Shown: piece after piece, positions 1 through 11,643 of the stretch
How the letters are laid out: every line of letters starts with the position of its first letter
Position numbering within the stretch: position 1 is the stretch's first letter
Source of the DNA: Lantana camara
Taxonomy: Eukaryota > Streptophyta > Magnoliopsida > Lamiales > Verbenaceae
Reading direction: 5' to 3'
DNA length: 64,000 bases
Assembly: GCA_037501455.1 (NCBI GenBank)
Contig: CM074856.1
Location: 45,351,001 to 45,415,000 of the forward strand
Position numbers and translations under genes: made by a program
Notes under the pieces: model-generated
Told to the model about the DNA's origin: nothing
The model's input: only the letters and a program-made list of their open reading frames with translations
Databases searched by the model: none

Positions 1-1625
1 TTTACGGTAGAAAAATACCCTTTTTGACAATAGAATAGAATTAAACCCGACAACAAAGACACTATATTATACAACTTTCAACAAAATAAGACATATTTCA
101 TTTGCAACCACACCCTATATGATCTATCACACGTCAAAAAGGTTATTACCTATCACATGCTCTCTCAATATTACGCAAAAGTTACAACTTATGTAAGTCA
201 CGCCCAAAAATACAAGATTTCATCTATGCTCAATAAATAGCAAATAAGGGAGGATTTTCATACATAACATGCCTAATCTGTCCGAGTAAACGACTTCTTA
301 GAACTGAAGCTAAATAAATTTTTTCTTCCTCGTTATGGCCGGGATCAACTGTCAATATCCTCTTTTTGAGGGGCATCAAGAGTCATATCAAATATGTGAA
401 ATAACATAAACTGAAAGTGTTTGTAAAGAAAGATTAATATTACTTATATTGTTTATCAAATACTAAACTATAGGAATTGATTATATAATAAATTCAAAAG
501 GAAAGAAATATTTTCATGTAAAGAAGATGTCATGCATGAGAAGCATCAAATTTAGAAGATCTTCCTGTTTCAAGAGTTCGCTCCTAATCTCTGCCCTCTA
601 TTAATATATTTAGCATGTATATTAATAAAATAGAAGATGAAACATACTTTTAAAACATGACATCTCCTGCATTATATTAGGGTGCGAGTTTTCCTTGTGC
701 ATTATATACTCGATCGAGCAAGGATCTTTTATCATGTTACGTGTAGGACCAAACCAGACAACTAAGTTTGGGCAACAAAAATGAAGACAACATCACGACT
801 TTTGTCACCATGGAAAAGTGATGGTGTCACCCTTTGAGCTTGCCGCTTTGTTTGACAATTGACAATAATAATATTATCATGCAATACTTTACATGGCCTC
901 CATTGTCAAATGTGTTAGATCATGAACTTCGGTTGGAGTATAAGTGAGTCAAACGATTCGATTTTTAATTTGAATTCAATTACTAAACTTGTTTGTTCGG
1001 CATGATAAATCGAGAACTTTGAGCACCTCATTTTATTTGATAAAACTTAAAAGTTTGATTTCATTTAGGTTAAATTTAGTAAACTTTAATAATCGAAGCG
1101 TAAAATATTGAATTATTTTAGTTTGGTTCGATTAAGATTTATTTAGCATCAAATCAACTTGTTTTGTTCGACTTGATTCGTTTACATGATCTCTGGTTGC
1201 GATATCTTATGTTTCCTCTTAACGCTGGTCATGAATGACATCATGTTCATTCCTCCATGGTAATGTGATAATGTCTTCAAGTTTCATAGATTGGAAACTC
1301 AAAATTATTTATCCCCTTTCAAGATTCTTTTTACTAACTCCTGATAGGTCGGGCCCTTTCTATTAATTATAGTATCTCTCCACGATCCCAATGTTGTCAG
1401 ATAATCTAGTGACCAAGAACACTTTAATGTATGAACAGTAACAATTTAAAATAAAAGATTTCGTCAGTTTCAATGTATATATATTTCTGGTAATAAGAAC
1501 GAAAATCGTCGTCACTTAAATAAACGTAACCAAGTGACAACAATATGTAGAAGGTGACAAGGTGTTACCTTAATTTATAAGTTGTGATGCTATATATATA
1601 ATTATATTGTCACGTTGGTTTTACT
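1..1625. repeat. Segmental duplication: 3' flank of an upstream peptide-gene copy
   Basis: No gene is visible here. By eye, 1-530 aligns with 63540-64000, and parts align with 9780-10060. Shared landmarks are the blocks near 'aaaaatacaag', 'gggaggat', 'gtaaacgacttctt' and 'caattgtcaatat'. Positions 1255-1380 match 10425-10520, and 1455-1620 match 11610-11640 plus 40825-40960. Because the matching blocks in copies 2 and 3 lie about 0.7-1 kb after the peptide stop codon, a further peptide-gene copy probably lies about 0.7-0.8 kb left of the window. Positions 1626-2570 hold AT-rich spacer in which I see nothing else. Confidence 0.75.
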
Positions 1626-2571
1626 AATTCATATTAATATTTCTTCTTACGTACTTCTAAGATATTATTATTATTATTACCCTTCCAACTCAAAGTCATG
1701 AAAAGAAGTTTCTATTTTCGGATCTTTTATTTCTTTTTTTTTTTACCAGTCGATGGGTAATAAAGTAATAATAAAGATCGTCAGAGGTCAATTACACATA
1801 TTTTGGGACATCTAAAAGTGTTACAATTTGTGGATTTATTCGATCCGGAAAATCTTTCTTGATTAAGGCGGCCAACAAACTTCAAGTACTGGTTTAATTT
1901 TGGGGTAATGACCGCACAAGCTCTGGTAGAAATTAAGATGTCATATATCACTGTGGAAATCCAGATGAGATTTGGACAATCATAATTAGATTATGCGATC
2001 TTCGTTCTTCAAACAGATTCAATTCGGGAATTTCCGTTATTCTGCGGCAATATGTATTTTTCTTTACACTTTACTTTATTAAAGCGTGTAGATGGGACCA
2101 AACCCGAGTCAAATCTATTCGCGAGTTTGATGAGATGGTTTGAGCGAGGTTGGGTTTCAATTTGTTGATCTTGAACTTCATCACGAGTTTCAATATCTTT
2201 TCGGGCCTAAATTGAGTATAATATACACATTTACGTAAGCTTTTATTAATTAGTGTCTAAAAAATAGTAATAATGTATACTAACAACAAACATAATCCAT
2301 TACATGTAAGCTAGCTACCGGATTGGCTCTGCAAACTCAGACGTGAGCAAAAATACTAGGTGAAGTTCAAATTGAAACTTATTATAAGTTTGCTTTCATA
2401 TATGTTTCATCAAATTCTTTTAGATGAATTTGAGTTTGAATTTAAAATTATGGAATCGATCTCATATATATATACGAACTCCGAAAGAAGGTCAGTGGAG
2501 TCGGCTAGCTTCGTCAACTCAAAAGATACAACAATATTTCCCCCTCCTACTGAGGAGATTTTATATATATC

Positions 2572-2610
2572 ACCTTCCACGAAACTTCTTTTTAAAAAAA
2601 CCCCTATAAT
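2572..2610 (+). promoter_or_regulatory. Conserved promoter block and TATA box of peptide gene copy 1
   Basis: The block accttccacgaaacttc (2572-2588) is shared with 8784-8800 and 62455-62471. It contains GAAnnTTC, two adjoining heat-shock-element half-sites, with a third degenerate one. TATAAT lies 17 bp downstream (2605-2610) and the ATG about 110 bp after that. The order and spacing repeat in all three copies. A heat-shock role is inferred from the motif only. Confidence 0.55.
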
Positions 2611-2715
2611 TACTTTTACAAATGCTCATCTCTTTATAACCTGCATATATATATATTCTTCTTCTTCCCACTTCCAACCATCATCAACAAAAGAAGAGAA
2701 CTAGATAACAATATA

Positions 2716-2889
2716 ATGGCTGTAAATGTGTCTGATTCCTGTCCACTAAAGCAGAGCCCAGTTTCAGACAGAACTCCCAAACCTTGTCGCCAGTCGTTTG
2801 TTACTCCCATCCGAGGATCCATCAAACGACGAATTTTCTCGTCACTCCATCAAATGATGAAGAATGCTTTCAAGTTTTGTTTCCAGTAA
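2716..2889 (+). CDS. Small basic peptide gene, copy 1 (57 aa)
   Basis: The function is not recognised. This reading frame is too short for a 60-residue cut-off but is clearly homologous to the genes at 8898 and 62584. All three begin ATG-GC, have a variable 27-30-residue N-terminus with a KP pair, and then a conserved core. Here the core is FVTPIRGSIKRRIFSSL (residues 28-44), followed by an NAF motif and a Cys-Phe end. It stops after FCFQ and lacks the CCFRCPLW tail of the other two copies. There is no signal peptide or transmembrane segment. The core is strongly basic and could form an amphipathic helix, and a TP pair precedes it. The promoter block at 2572 supports the start. Conservation of frame, start and core while the DNA has diverged argues for a translated gene. 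Confidence 0.75.
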   Translation: MAVNVSDSCPLKQSPVSDRTPKPCRQSFVTPIRGSIKRRIFSSLHQMMKNAFKFCFQ

Positions 2890-3383
2890 TCGATGTCGAG
2901 CATCCAGGCTTCTGATGTTTATGTATGTGTCATTGGGCGTCTCCTTCATCTGGCTCGAGATTGCCTTTCTGTTGTCAGTTTATTTGTTGTGTATGGGTGG
3001 CTTTGCTGTACCTTAATTTACAGCCTATATATCTTGATCATTACAGCTTGTTTAAAGAATTCAAGTTGTGTTTGTAACCTGATAATCTGTCTACTGTTTG
3101 TGTAAATACATGCTGCTCAAGTTCTGGATTCTTATGTATTGCTGGATTATATCAAGAATGTTTGTGTTTTTGTGTGTGTTGGATTTCATGTCCAGAGAAA
3201 CAGAGACGGTTATCTGTTAAAAGTGATACTTAATTCTTGTCCTATTAAATAATTGCACTTGTCTCGGTTTCTGTCGTGTCAGGTTTCGTTGAGTGTTAAT
3301 TAGTTATGGTTATAAAGAAACAGGTAAATATTTTACGTGTGATAGGATAACATAATGTTCGAATAATTAGAATAAGTTATTCA
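2890..3383 (+). other. 3' flank of peptide gene copy 1
   Basis: This T-rich stretch is probably the 3' untranslated region and spacer. A 70-codon open frame at 2893-3105 has no homologue in the other units and a composition expected of noncoding DNA, so I do not call it a gene. Confidence 0.4.
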
Positions 3384-4193
3384 CTATGTTTTGAAACCCG
3401 GACCAGACGGCGAATCGGGACTCCTTACTGGTTACTGGTTTTATTGGTTCGACCGATCGGACCACCAATCGAACCGGTATGACGTCATAATAAAATAATA
3501 ATTATATATATTTATATAATATTGTAATATTAATTAAAAATAATCAGATAAGTTAAATAATAAGGAAAATAGATATAATTTTAAATTATTTCCAACTATT
3601 TATTAATTTTCAAATAATATAGCTAATAATAAGATTTCAAATTATAAATTTACAAACATAAAGATAAACTATTTTTTTATATTTTATCCATGTTTAAATT
3701 GAATTTTACAATATAGTATAATATTTATAGTCATAATTCATATTCTTTTAAAACAAAAAGTTTAAATATAATCTATAGATTGATGAGTTTATTTTTTACG
3801 AGAAATTTTCCAATAATTACCGTAAAAAATGGACTATTTTCATCTAATAAGAATCCAATAAAAATCTTTTACATAATTAATACTAATATTTAATTTGAAT
3901 TTTCTAAAACAAACATCAATTTATCCCAATTGGTTGGACCTTGGTTTCTCTCCTCAAGGACGCGAGTTCAAACCCACTCATGCCCCATAATCTTTGATTT
4001 TTCCAATTTTTGAAAGGGGAAAACAGGGCGAACCGGCCCGTTTCAGATTTTTTACCGGTATTTAACTGGTTTGCACCGGTCCAGACTAGTCCAACCAATA
4101 ACTGGTTTTAAGGGCATAACCGGACCGGACAGGCGGCCAGCCACCGATCGAACCGGTCCGACCGACCGGTCCGGTCCAGGTTTCAAAACATAG
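3384..4193. mobile_element. hAT-like MITE, 810 bp
   Basis: The ends are inverted repeats: ctatgttttgaaaccc on the left and its near-complement ggtttcaaaacatag on the right. GC-rich arms containing repeated 'ccggtccgacc' motifs flank an AT-rich core. The element is bordered by gttattca (3376-3383) and gttattcg (4194-4201), an 8-bp target duplication with one mismatch, as expected for hAT elements. No transposase is present, so it is non-autonomous. Confidence 0.8.
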
Positions 4194-4702
4194 GTTATTC
4201 GTAACCTTTTTCAAATTTTAAAATGTTCATTCGTAATTATTCAATTTTAAGAATTTTTACTATATTAAATTACTTTGCAAACTTAAAGTTATATAAACCA
4301 AGTCAATCGCACCCGTGTATATATTTTGATCAAAAAAGTAAATTATATACCGACACACCCAGATGTGCATCTTGGAAAAATAATAATAAAAGGAAAAGAT
4401 GAATCACATAACGGATCCAACCACTGATGGAAAATTCTAGACCAGACCCGCCTTTGCCGAACCCAACTAATTAAAAAGACAAATGCATTACACTTGCTAT
4501 TTGATTGGTCATTTTCCCTAAATTTTCCATCAATCACATGGCAAGTGTAAAACACTCCCTCCCTCGTTACACTGGCTACCTAATTTGTGGGAACTTACCA
4601 AAGCAATCCAAAAAGTACCCGAATACAACTGATACTAGGTTCTTTATGGACGACTTGGTTCCAAAATTTTAAAAAGACAAATAAAAGTAATAAGGAAAAG
4701 TA

Positions 4703-5399
4703 CTATGTTTTAAAACCCGGACAGGACCTGTCGGTTCGATCGGTGACCGGTAAGCAATCCGGTCCGATTGACCGTCCAGAACCACCTATCATTTGGACCA
4801 ATCCAACCCTCTGAAAATTGGTCAAGAATCGGTGCTGAAATCGAACCGGACCGCTTAGTGGGCCGGCTGGCCCGGAATTTTTGGTTTAAAAATTGCAAAA
4901 CAAGCTTTATTTTGAGGCTGGTAGGTTGAACATGGGCAATTTTAGCATGGAAAGTGGAGACTAATCAACTAAGCTGCTTCGATTGTTACTTTGTTAGTAT
5001 TTAAAATTCAAATAAAAATATAACTTACCATGTGCTTAAGATCACTCCGGTAAAAAAGTTGAATTGAAATACCAAATGGAGAAATTAATGTGTAATATTT
5101 TATTTTTTATAACATATATTTATAAAAATATAAATGCATGTGTGATATTTTTTATTTATTTTTCACAATAAAAGTATGATATAGTTAAATTAATCTTTTA
5201 TCAATATAGTTAATTTGCTAAATATTAATTATTTTGCTCTTTAGTGTGTGTAAATTTATAACTTTGAAAAATATTATTAGAGATGATATTGAAAATGGGG
5301 GAAATTAATAAGAAAGAAAAAATAATTTAGAATTATATCTAATTTTTTATATTATTTAGTTTATTTGATTATTTTTAATTAATATTTATAGTATTGTAT

Positions 5400-5448
<49 letters not shown>

Positions 5449-5570
5449 ATTTAATTATTATATAATTATGATGTCACACTGATTCGATCGGTGGTTGAAC
5501 CGATCGAACCAGTAAAACCAGTAATCAGTAGACCTTTCGGTTTGACGTCGGGTCCGGATTTTAAAACATA
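4703..5570. mobile_element. hAT-like MITE, second member of the same family, about 868 bp
   Basis: The ends ctatgttttaaaacccgga and tccggattttaaaacata match those of the 3384-4193 element, with GC-rich arms and an AT-rich core. Flanking 'aggaaaag' and 'aggaaaaa' suggest the target duplication, but the exact junction is uncertain by 1-3 bases. The paralogous stretch at 44940-45010 lacks the element, which confirms an insertion. Confidence 0.75.
5400..5446. repeat. (TA)n microsatellite
   Basis: An uninterrupted TA dinucleotide run of about 46 bases inside the AT-rich core of the 4703-5570 MITE. Confidence 0.95.
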
Positions 5571-7145
5571 AGGAAAAATAAGAGAATTCCAAAATTTGGT
5601 CCAAACTAGTGTAATAAAAATATATAATTTAAATTTTTTTAATAAAAAAATGATCAATTACATAACGTTCATGCTTGTGTTTACGTGTTAGAATTTTGGA
5701 ATTATAGACTGCCTGGTCAAAAGAGGCCTAGTAACATATTATGATTATTAAAAAGAAAATTGAATAACTGATGTAACATCAAAGTTTAGGTTTCTTGTGC
5801 ATTATTCAATTGAGAATTTGAGATTACAGCTTGTCTTGTTTAGGACCGACCAAAGCTGAATTACGGCGCCGGAGATGATGAATGATATACGTAATACTGA
5901 TTGCGTCACCTAATAAATCAATTGCTGACTTGGCAATAGTAGATTGTAGACACGAAAAAACTCTAGTTCATACTCGATTCGATCTAATGTAGATAATTAT
6001 AATTTTAACTTAAATATGTCTCGATCAAAATGGTATAAAAAGGGTTGAGTATTTTACACTTATCCTACAATTATTAAAAATCTTTAAAAAAAAAATCAAA
6101 TAATAAATGTAATATATTTACTAGTATAGTTAATTCGATTTGATTGAGTTGGATTTAAATTAGAATTTTGACAGTATCTTAACTAATCTTTTACTACTAA
6201 TGTCACAAATAAATCAACAACTTTGTATGCTCCGGCGGTTGGAAGCTTAAAACAAGGCGTGACCGCTGAAGAACTCTCGAGAAGATGACTTTGCACTTTG
6301 CAGTGAGTAACGGCCGCTGGAAATTTATGCTACGAAAAGCAACAGCCACTAGAAGATGCGTGAGGGCTGATTTTAAGCTTGTTTTCAGCCTATTTTGGGA
6401 GAACTTACACACTTGATAGCTTAACCTAATTTTGGAGCAAGAAGCGTGATGATTCATTCCTTTCGTCCTTGAAGCTTTAGTCGAAGATCTTTCATCAATT
6501 AGTCAATTTCCTTACTTATAACACTTTCTTTCCTTGTTTTTAGTTGTAATACTTTAGCAACCATTTAAATTAATGTATCTAGTTGTGGGATTTGATCATC
6601 TATTAGTCATTTATGACTTTGATACTTGATTACTGTTTTATTTTGATAAAAATGAGTATTATTAATCTAATTTCCTTTATTACTTTGTTGGTTAGTCAAA
6701 TTATAAGTGAGTCACTAGACCTTAGAGCCTACAGCCGATAAATTATATGGGCATCGATCAATTCAAATAAAAACATGTTCACTATTATCATAATTGCATC
6801 AATTAGGGCCCGAAATCACTAATAATTCAAGTTATCGTATGATATTTAACAAATAATCCTAATAGAAAATTTTATTGCAAAATATTCTCTGTACGACATT
6901 TAACCAACCAACCCCACGTCAAAATAATTCACATGCTCGCCATAGTTTAGGATACTGGTTACTCCAGTTAACCACCACAATACAAAAAAGATTCAAGTCA
7001 TACTTTCAAGAATGAGATAGCCTAATTGTATATTATATAATTATAATGTCAAAAAAAAATTTTATATAAAATATATTTGACATGACACGACACATTAAAC
7101 ACGTGCAAATATTGGCTTTGGCCTTTGTGGGAGTGAAGATTAGTA
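5571..7145. repeat. Paralogous spacer, collinear with 44995-46740
   Basis: Positions 5685-5890 match 45125-45330 closely, including a conserved ~26-base block around 'gaattacggcgccggagatg'. Positions 6940-6990 match 46680-46725. No host gene is visible. Positions 6203-6720 have no counterpart I can recognise in the other unit and hold low-complexity text with a gypsy LTR flavour. They may be an old LTR remnant, but I could not find its ends. Confidence 0.65.
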
Positions 7146-7762
7146 TAGGGTTCTCAATGGGTCGGATTTTAATACGAATCTGATCCGAATTTTAGCATAT
7201 TCGTCCGATAAAAATGTCCGATGGATCATATGCGATTATAAATATTCGTTATCCGAAATGAATGAAGCGAATATGGATTTAAAGAATTCGATCCATTAAG
7301 AATCCGAATCCGATATTATATATAATATTTAATTAAATAAATTATTTACTAGTACGTAATATTAAATAAAATGATTAAAATTAAAATTTTAAAATATTTA
7401 TCACTTTAAACAATAATAAAAAATATATTTTTTACTCTAAAAGTATATATATTTTTTTTATTAATAAATTTAAATTAATCTATTTTAAATAAATAGAAAC
7501 AAAATTATCAAATAATAATGGGGTATTAAATAACAATTATTTATTAAATATTATGTAATTATATTTATTTTTTTTTTATATCAAAATTGTTATTTAAAAA
7601 ATAAATTTTATTGCTAATCGGGTCGAATCTTTTATCAGATTTGATTCGATCCGATTATGTATGGATTCAAAAATAATATACGATTCGAATTCGGACTCAA
7701 TTTTATCAGATTTAAATCTGGAATATTTTGATCCCGCCCAAATCCGGCCCGATGACAGCCTA
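7146..7762. mobile_element. hAT-like MITE (left member of a back-to-back pair)
   Basis: The left end is agggttctcaatgggtcgga and the right end is ggcccgatgacagcct. The arms are rich in 'ggatccgaatccg'-type repeats around an AT-rich core. It is preceded by GATTAGTA (7138-7145) and followed by GATTAGTA (7763-7770). It is a near mirror image of the adjacent element at 7771-8415. Confidence 0.75.
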
Positions 7763-7770
7763 GATTAGTA

Positions 7771-8415
7771 GGGCTGTCAACGGGTCGGATTCGGGCCGGA
7801 TCAGGGGATTCCGGATCCGAATCCGACAAGAAGATCCGACAACCGGATCCGAATCCGAATCCATGCATAATCGGATTCATTTATTTTGAATCCATGCATA
7901 ATCGGATCGGATTATATCCGATTAAAGATCCGACCCGATTAGCAATAAAATTTAATTTTTTTTATTTAACAAATTTAATATAAAGAATAAATATAATTAT
8001 ATAAATTTAATAAATAATAATTATTTAATGGATTATTTGATGATTTTATTTATATTTGTTTAATATAAATTAATTTAAACTTATTAATAAAGGAAAATAT
8101 ATACTTTTAGTGTAAATAATTCAAATTTTATTGTTGTTTAAAGTGATAATTATGTGAAAATTATAATTTTAGTCATTTTACTTAATATTATATACTAATA
8201 AATAATTTATTTTAATTAAATATTATATATATAATCGGATTCGGATTCTAAACGGATCGGATTCGTTAATTCCATATTCGCTCCATTTATTTCGGATAAC
8301 GAATATTTATAATCGGATATGATCCATCGGACATTTTTATCGGACGAATATGCTAAAATTCGGATCGGATTCGGACCGGATTCGGATTAAAATCCGATCC
8401 ATTGACAGCCCTATA
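7771..8415. mobile_element. hAT-like MITE (right member of a back-to-back pair)
   Basis: The ends gggctgtcaacgggtcgga and gatccattgacagccct form inverted repeats. It is preceded by GATTAGTA at 7763-7770 and followed by GATTAGTA at 8416-8423. The right arm is close to the reverse complement of the left arm of the 7146-7762 element, so the two together make a ~1.27-kb inverted repeat. Confidence 0.8.
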
Positions 8416-8783
8416 GATTAGTATATTAAAAATGATCTTAAGCCGGCCCAAAATTCTAATTCACTCGTGCTGATGAAACATCAAAAAAATAATAATAATA
8501 TAAAGAAAAGGGCCGCAAAATTTGTACTTCCCTATCCAACTTCAGGTCATCCTTTTTCCCAGCATTTTCCACATCCCAAGTCCCAAGTCCCAACCACCAA
8601 AAAGCTGAAGCAGAATTTAATATAAAGGGATGAAAATTAAAATATAAAAAATAAAAGAAATAAAAATTTAAATTAGGAGATAAAACTATTAATATTTTAA
8701 AATGTGTATGTAAACGCAATTTTTTTCCAAAATTGAGGGGTGCGATATTCCGCGTTCATCCACCCCTGCAGCCACAACCACGA

Positions 8784-8825
8784 ACCTTCCACGAAGCTTC
8801 ACAGAGCTTGGGATTCAATATAAAA
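8784..8825 (+). promoter_or_regulatory. Conserved promoter block and TATA box of peptide gene copy 2
   Basis: The block accttccacgaagcttc (8784-8800) contains GAAgcTTC, an inverted pair of heat-shock half-sites, followed by further degenerate half-sites. TATAAAA is at 8819-8825, 19 bp downstream. The ATG follows at 8898. The same arrangement occurs upstream of copies 1 and 3. The 8424-8783 stretch before it is AT-rich spacer with a short poly-purine run and no gene. Confidence 0.6.
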
Positions 8826-8897
8826 TCCCCATCAATTCAACTTTAACCGCAAACCATATCTAAAAAAAAAAAAAAAACACACCGGAAAATTAAGGAA

Positions 8898-9083
8898 ATG
8901 GCGGTAGCCTGCAGTTCTGTTGAGTTCAATGAGACGCCATTTCCGGACAAGAAGCTGAAACCTTGGCCGATCTTCGTGACTCCTGTCCGTGGAAGCATCA
9001 AGAAGCGGATACTGTCGTCACTCTGTCGAGTCTTAAAGAATGCTTCCGGCTGTTGCTTTCGCTGCCCTCTCTGGGGTAAATGA
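8898..9083 (+). CDS. Small basic Cys-tailed peptide gene, copy 2 (61 aa)
   Basis: Unrecognised family; paralogue of 2716-2889 and 62584-62781. The N-terminal ~30 residues vary but keep ETPF and KLKPW. The core FVTPVRGSIKKRILSSL sits near residues 34-50, followed by a tail with the cluster CCFRCPLW. There is no signal peptide. The core is a basic amphipathic helix candidate, and the CCxRC cluster could bind metal, form disulfides or be lipidated; none of these can be settled from sequence. The start is supported by a TATA box 79 bp upstream and by the aligned starts of the paralogues. Differences between copies are concentrated in the N-terminus, consistent with selection on the core. Confidence 0.8.
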   Translation: MAVACSSVEFNETPFPDKKLKPWPIFVTPVRGSIKKRILSSLCRVLKNASGCCFRCPLWGK

Positions 9084-10570
9084 TGACTATTTATCGAGTA
9101 TGTGTCTTTTTTGTGTCTAATAATGCGCGAAATTCGTTCTTGTTTTGGTCTGAGCTAGGTGTTTTGTTCTTATCACTGGTTTTTGGTTGATGTCTTCTTC
9201 GCGTAACTTTTACCTTCTCAGCATGTTTGTTTTGCTTTCTGGATGCTTTGTTGCTGTTGCTGAATCCTTGAAGTGAGATTCCGATGTGTGTGTTTCTCAG
9301 AGGCTATATTGTAGTATTAGAAAGCAGCTTTACCAAATTGAAGAAAGAGAAGATATGAAAGCAACCTCGCAGAGTGCTGAGCAATCCTGAGCTGAAAGAG
9401 ACTTCGATACTCCAAGAATTGGATTTTTATTTTTGATTTCTTTCCAAAAGCAGAAGTACTTTTGAAAGTCGTTTACTTTTTTATTAGGAAGGATTTTACA
9501 CGATGGAATAGCAGCATATGATTTTATTAGGAAGGATTTTACTAAGCATGTGTTGTAGAGGTTTTTCGACATGTCTAATTGTAATTGTATGTTTGTTTTG
9601 AAATAGATAATATTATTGAATTTTGAGAGAAACACCCTTTCAAGCAAAACTAATCTTCTTTTTAAAGGGGGGAAAATTTTATCATACAAATAACTTAATA
9701 GTAAGAATCTTTCACTTGTAAATTGATAGCCCATAGGTTATAAATTCAAAAGGTTAGAAGCTCAACAGTAATGAAACGTATGTTTGTACTATTCTCGCAC
9801 CAAGAAGGCATATTTTGTTAGCAGTCACAATCCACATAATTTATGACATGCTAAAAAGTCATGTGATAAATCAATCTTAAACTTACGCAGAAATTAGAAG
9901 TCATGCCTAAAAGTACAAGCTAGCAGGCATGCTTAGGTAGGATTATCGCACATAACTGCCCCAATTTGCCTCGAGTAAACGACTTCTTGATTAAGATTTA
10001 ATACCATTTTCTTCCTTTGTTATGGTATCAATTGTCAATATAAAAAGTATCAAATTATTTGACAATCAATTTAAATTCGATTATTAAAAACTCGTTTAAG
10101 CTCGGTTTAATTCCTTCCACGTGACAAATAAATTAAAGATCGAAAACACAACATTTTATTTGATAAAACCTAATGCGCAATTCGACTTGATAAAATTCGT
10201 TAGATATTAGTAATCCCTGTTTAAAATATCAAACTATTCAAAGTTCAATTCATTTAACATCATATTAAATAAATCTAAACAAGATTTCAAACTCTGACTA
10301 AAAACTAAAACTCAAGCTTAAACAATATAATTTTATTTTTTTTAAGGGTAAACAATATAATTTTTGTTTGACTTGATTTGTTTATACAGTGTCGTAATCA
10401 TCAGTCTACCTCAATTTCTTCAAGTTTCATGGATTGGAAATTCTAAATTATTAAATTCTTTTCAAGATTCTCTTTAATGACTCCAAATAGCTAGGTGGGG
10501 AACTTCTTTCTATTAATTATAGTAAAAGATGAGAAAATCTAGTGACCGTGATTACTTTAGTCATAAATCA
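9084..10570. repeat. 3' flank of peptide copy 2 (segmental duplication)
   Basis: Positions 9385-9560 match 63238-63440 (for example the block around 'atttttgatttctttccaaaagca'), and 9835-10040 match 63610-63830 and 120-350. Positions 10400-10520 match 1255-1380. A 134-codon open frame on the minus strand (9330-9734) lies inside this duplicated noncoding flank and is not preserved in the paralogue, so it is not annotated. No other gene is seen. Confidence 0.7.
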
Positions 10571-11600
10571 GAGTAAACGGTTATTAATCAATTAATTAAA
10601 AATATCAAAATACATAAACGGTGATGATGGGGTCGCCCTGATGGGTCCAAGACAGATTCATCCTAAGATTTGTTCGGATTATCAGTTCGCTAAATGAGCG
10701 ATGAATTGAACAATAATTTAATAAAGACTCTAATAAAATGATTTACAAATAATAAAAACTAAAGAAATATACTTAGATTTAGGATAAACGGAGAAAAGAG
10801 GAAGAGGGACGAAGGGTCAAGAAAATTTTTCTTATAATTAATTTTCTTGGCAATTTCCCAATCCATTCAAGTTTGGTTATCAATGGATGGATTATCATTT
10901 AATTAAACAATCCATCATTTACTTGGGCTATTGGTGCATGTGGGTTACAAGATTATTTTGTTGGTGATGTTTACTTGGCTCTGTACTAGCCCATTCGATT
11001 AAAATGAAAATACCTTTATGCCCTTCTAACTTCACCAAAATTATTGCTCCCCCTTTTCTTTCATTCTCACTTTGGAAAGTGAGAATCATCGAAGAACCGT
11101 CACCGATCGCCCTTCAGATGGCGCCGCCTCATTTTCCTTATATAGAGAAAAGAATGGGAAAATTTTTGATGGAACTTTTATATTTCACTGAATTTGTTTA
11201 TGGTGCAAAGCAAGCTAAAATTTTGGAGGGATGAATTTGGGAACAGTAAAGTAAGGAGAGAAATTGTAAGAAAGATGACAAAATTTGGTAAGAAAAAAAG
11301 GAGGGCAAAAGAGACATTTTGCTTTAACCAACGCACATGGGTTATCCGTTATCTAACAACTCAATTTGGGAGTTGTTATGTAAGAGGAGTCTGCCCATCA
11401 ATACAAGAAGGGGCCTGGTGTTGATGCGGGCAATTTCCACCGCCAAGTAAACGCCATTGACATGCAGATACCAAATGCAAATCATCATTTAATTCCCAAG
11501 TAAACTATTTCTTAGTAAATAAGAAAGGGAAAGTAAGGAGGAGATCATCTGAAAAAGAAAAAGGAGAAAAGGAGTGATTTGAAAAAAGCCCAACAAATGA
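10571..11600. other. Unit-specific insertion of unknown type
   Basis: The paralogous unit 0 runs directly from the sequence matching ~10570 to the sequence matching ~11605 (1410 to 1455). About 1 kb here is therefore extra. It begins near 'tgatggggtcgccc' (from 10627) and includes 'gtctgcccatca' near 11390-11401, termini reminiscent of the TGATGGGG...CCCATCA ends of the nearby LTR. I cannot find a matching target duplication. No convincing gene is present. Confidence 0.4.
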
Positions 11601-11643
11601 CTTCTTATGATAAAAGATTTCGTCATTTTTAACCTATATATAT

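Noticed and set aside
2360..2704. 114-codon plus-strand open frame upstream of peptide copy 1
   Set aside because: It covers the conserved promoter block and TATA box, is not matched upstream of copies 2 and 3, and has low-complexity composition.
3925..3990. tRNA-like internal promoter (B-box-like gcgagttcaaaccc) in the 3384-4193 MITE, suggesting a SINE
   Set aside because: There is no convincing A box at the proper distance and no poly-A tail. The element has inverted ends and an 8-bp target duplication, so hAT-type MITE explains it better.
6203..6457. 84-codon minus-strand open frame
   Set aside because: No domain or homologue within the window, and it lies in sequence that looks like an old LTR remnant.
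9330..9734. 134-codon minus-strand open frame
   Set aside because: It lies in the duplicated 3' flank of a peptide gene; the frame is not kept in the paralogous flank at 63240-63540 and it has no domain.
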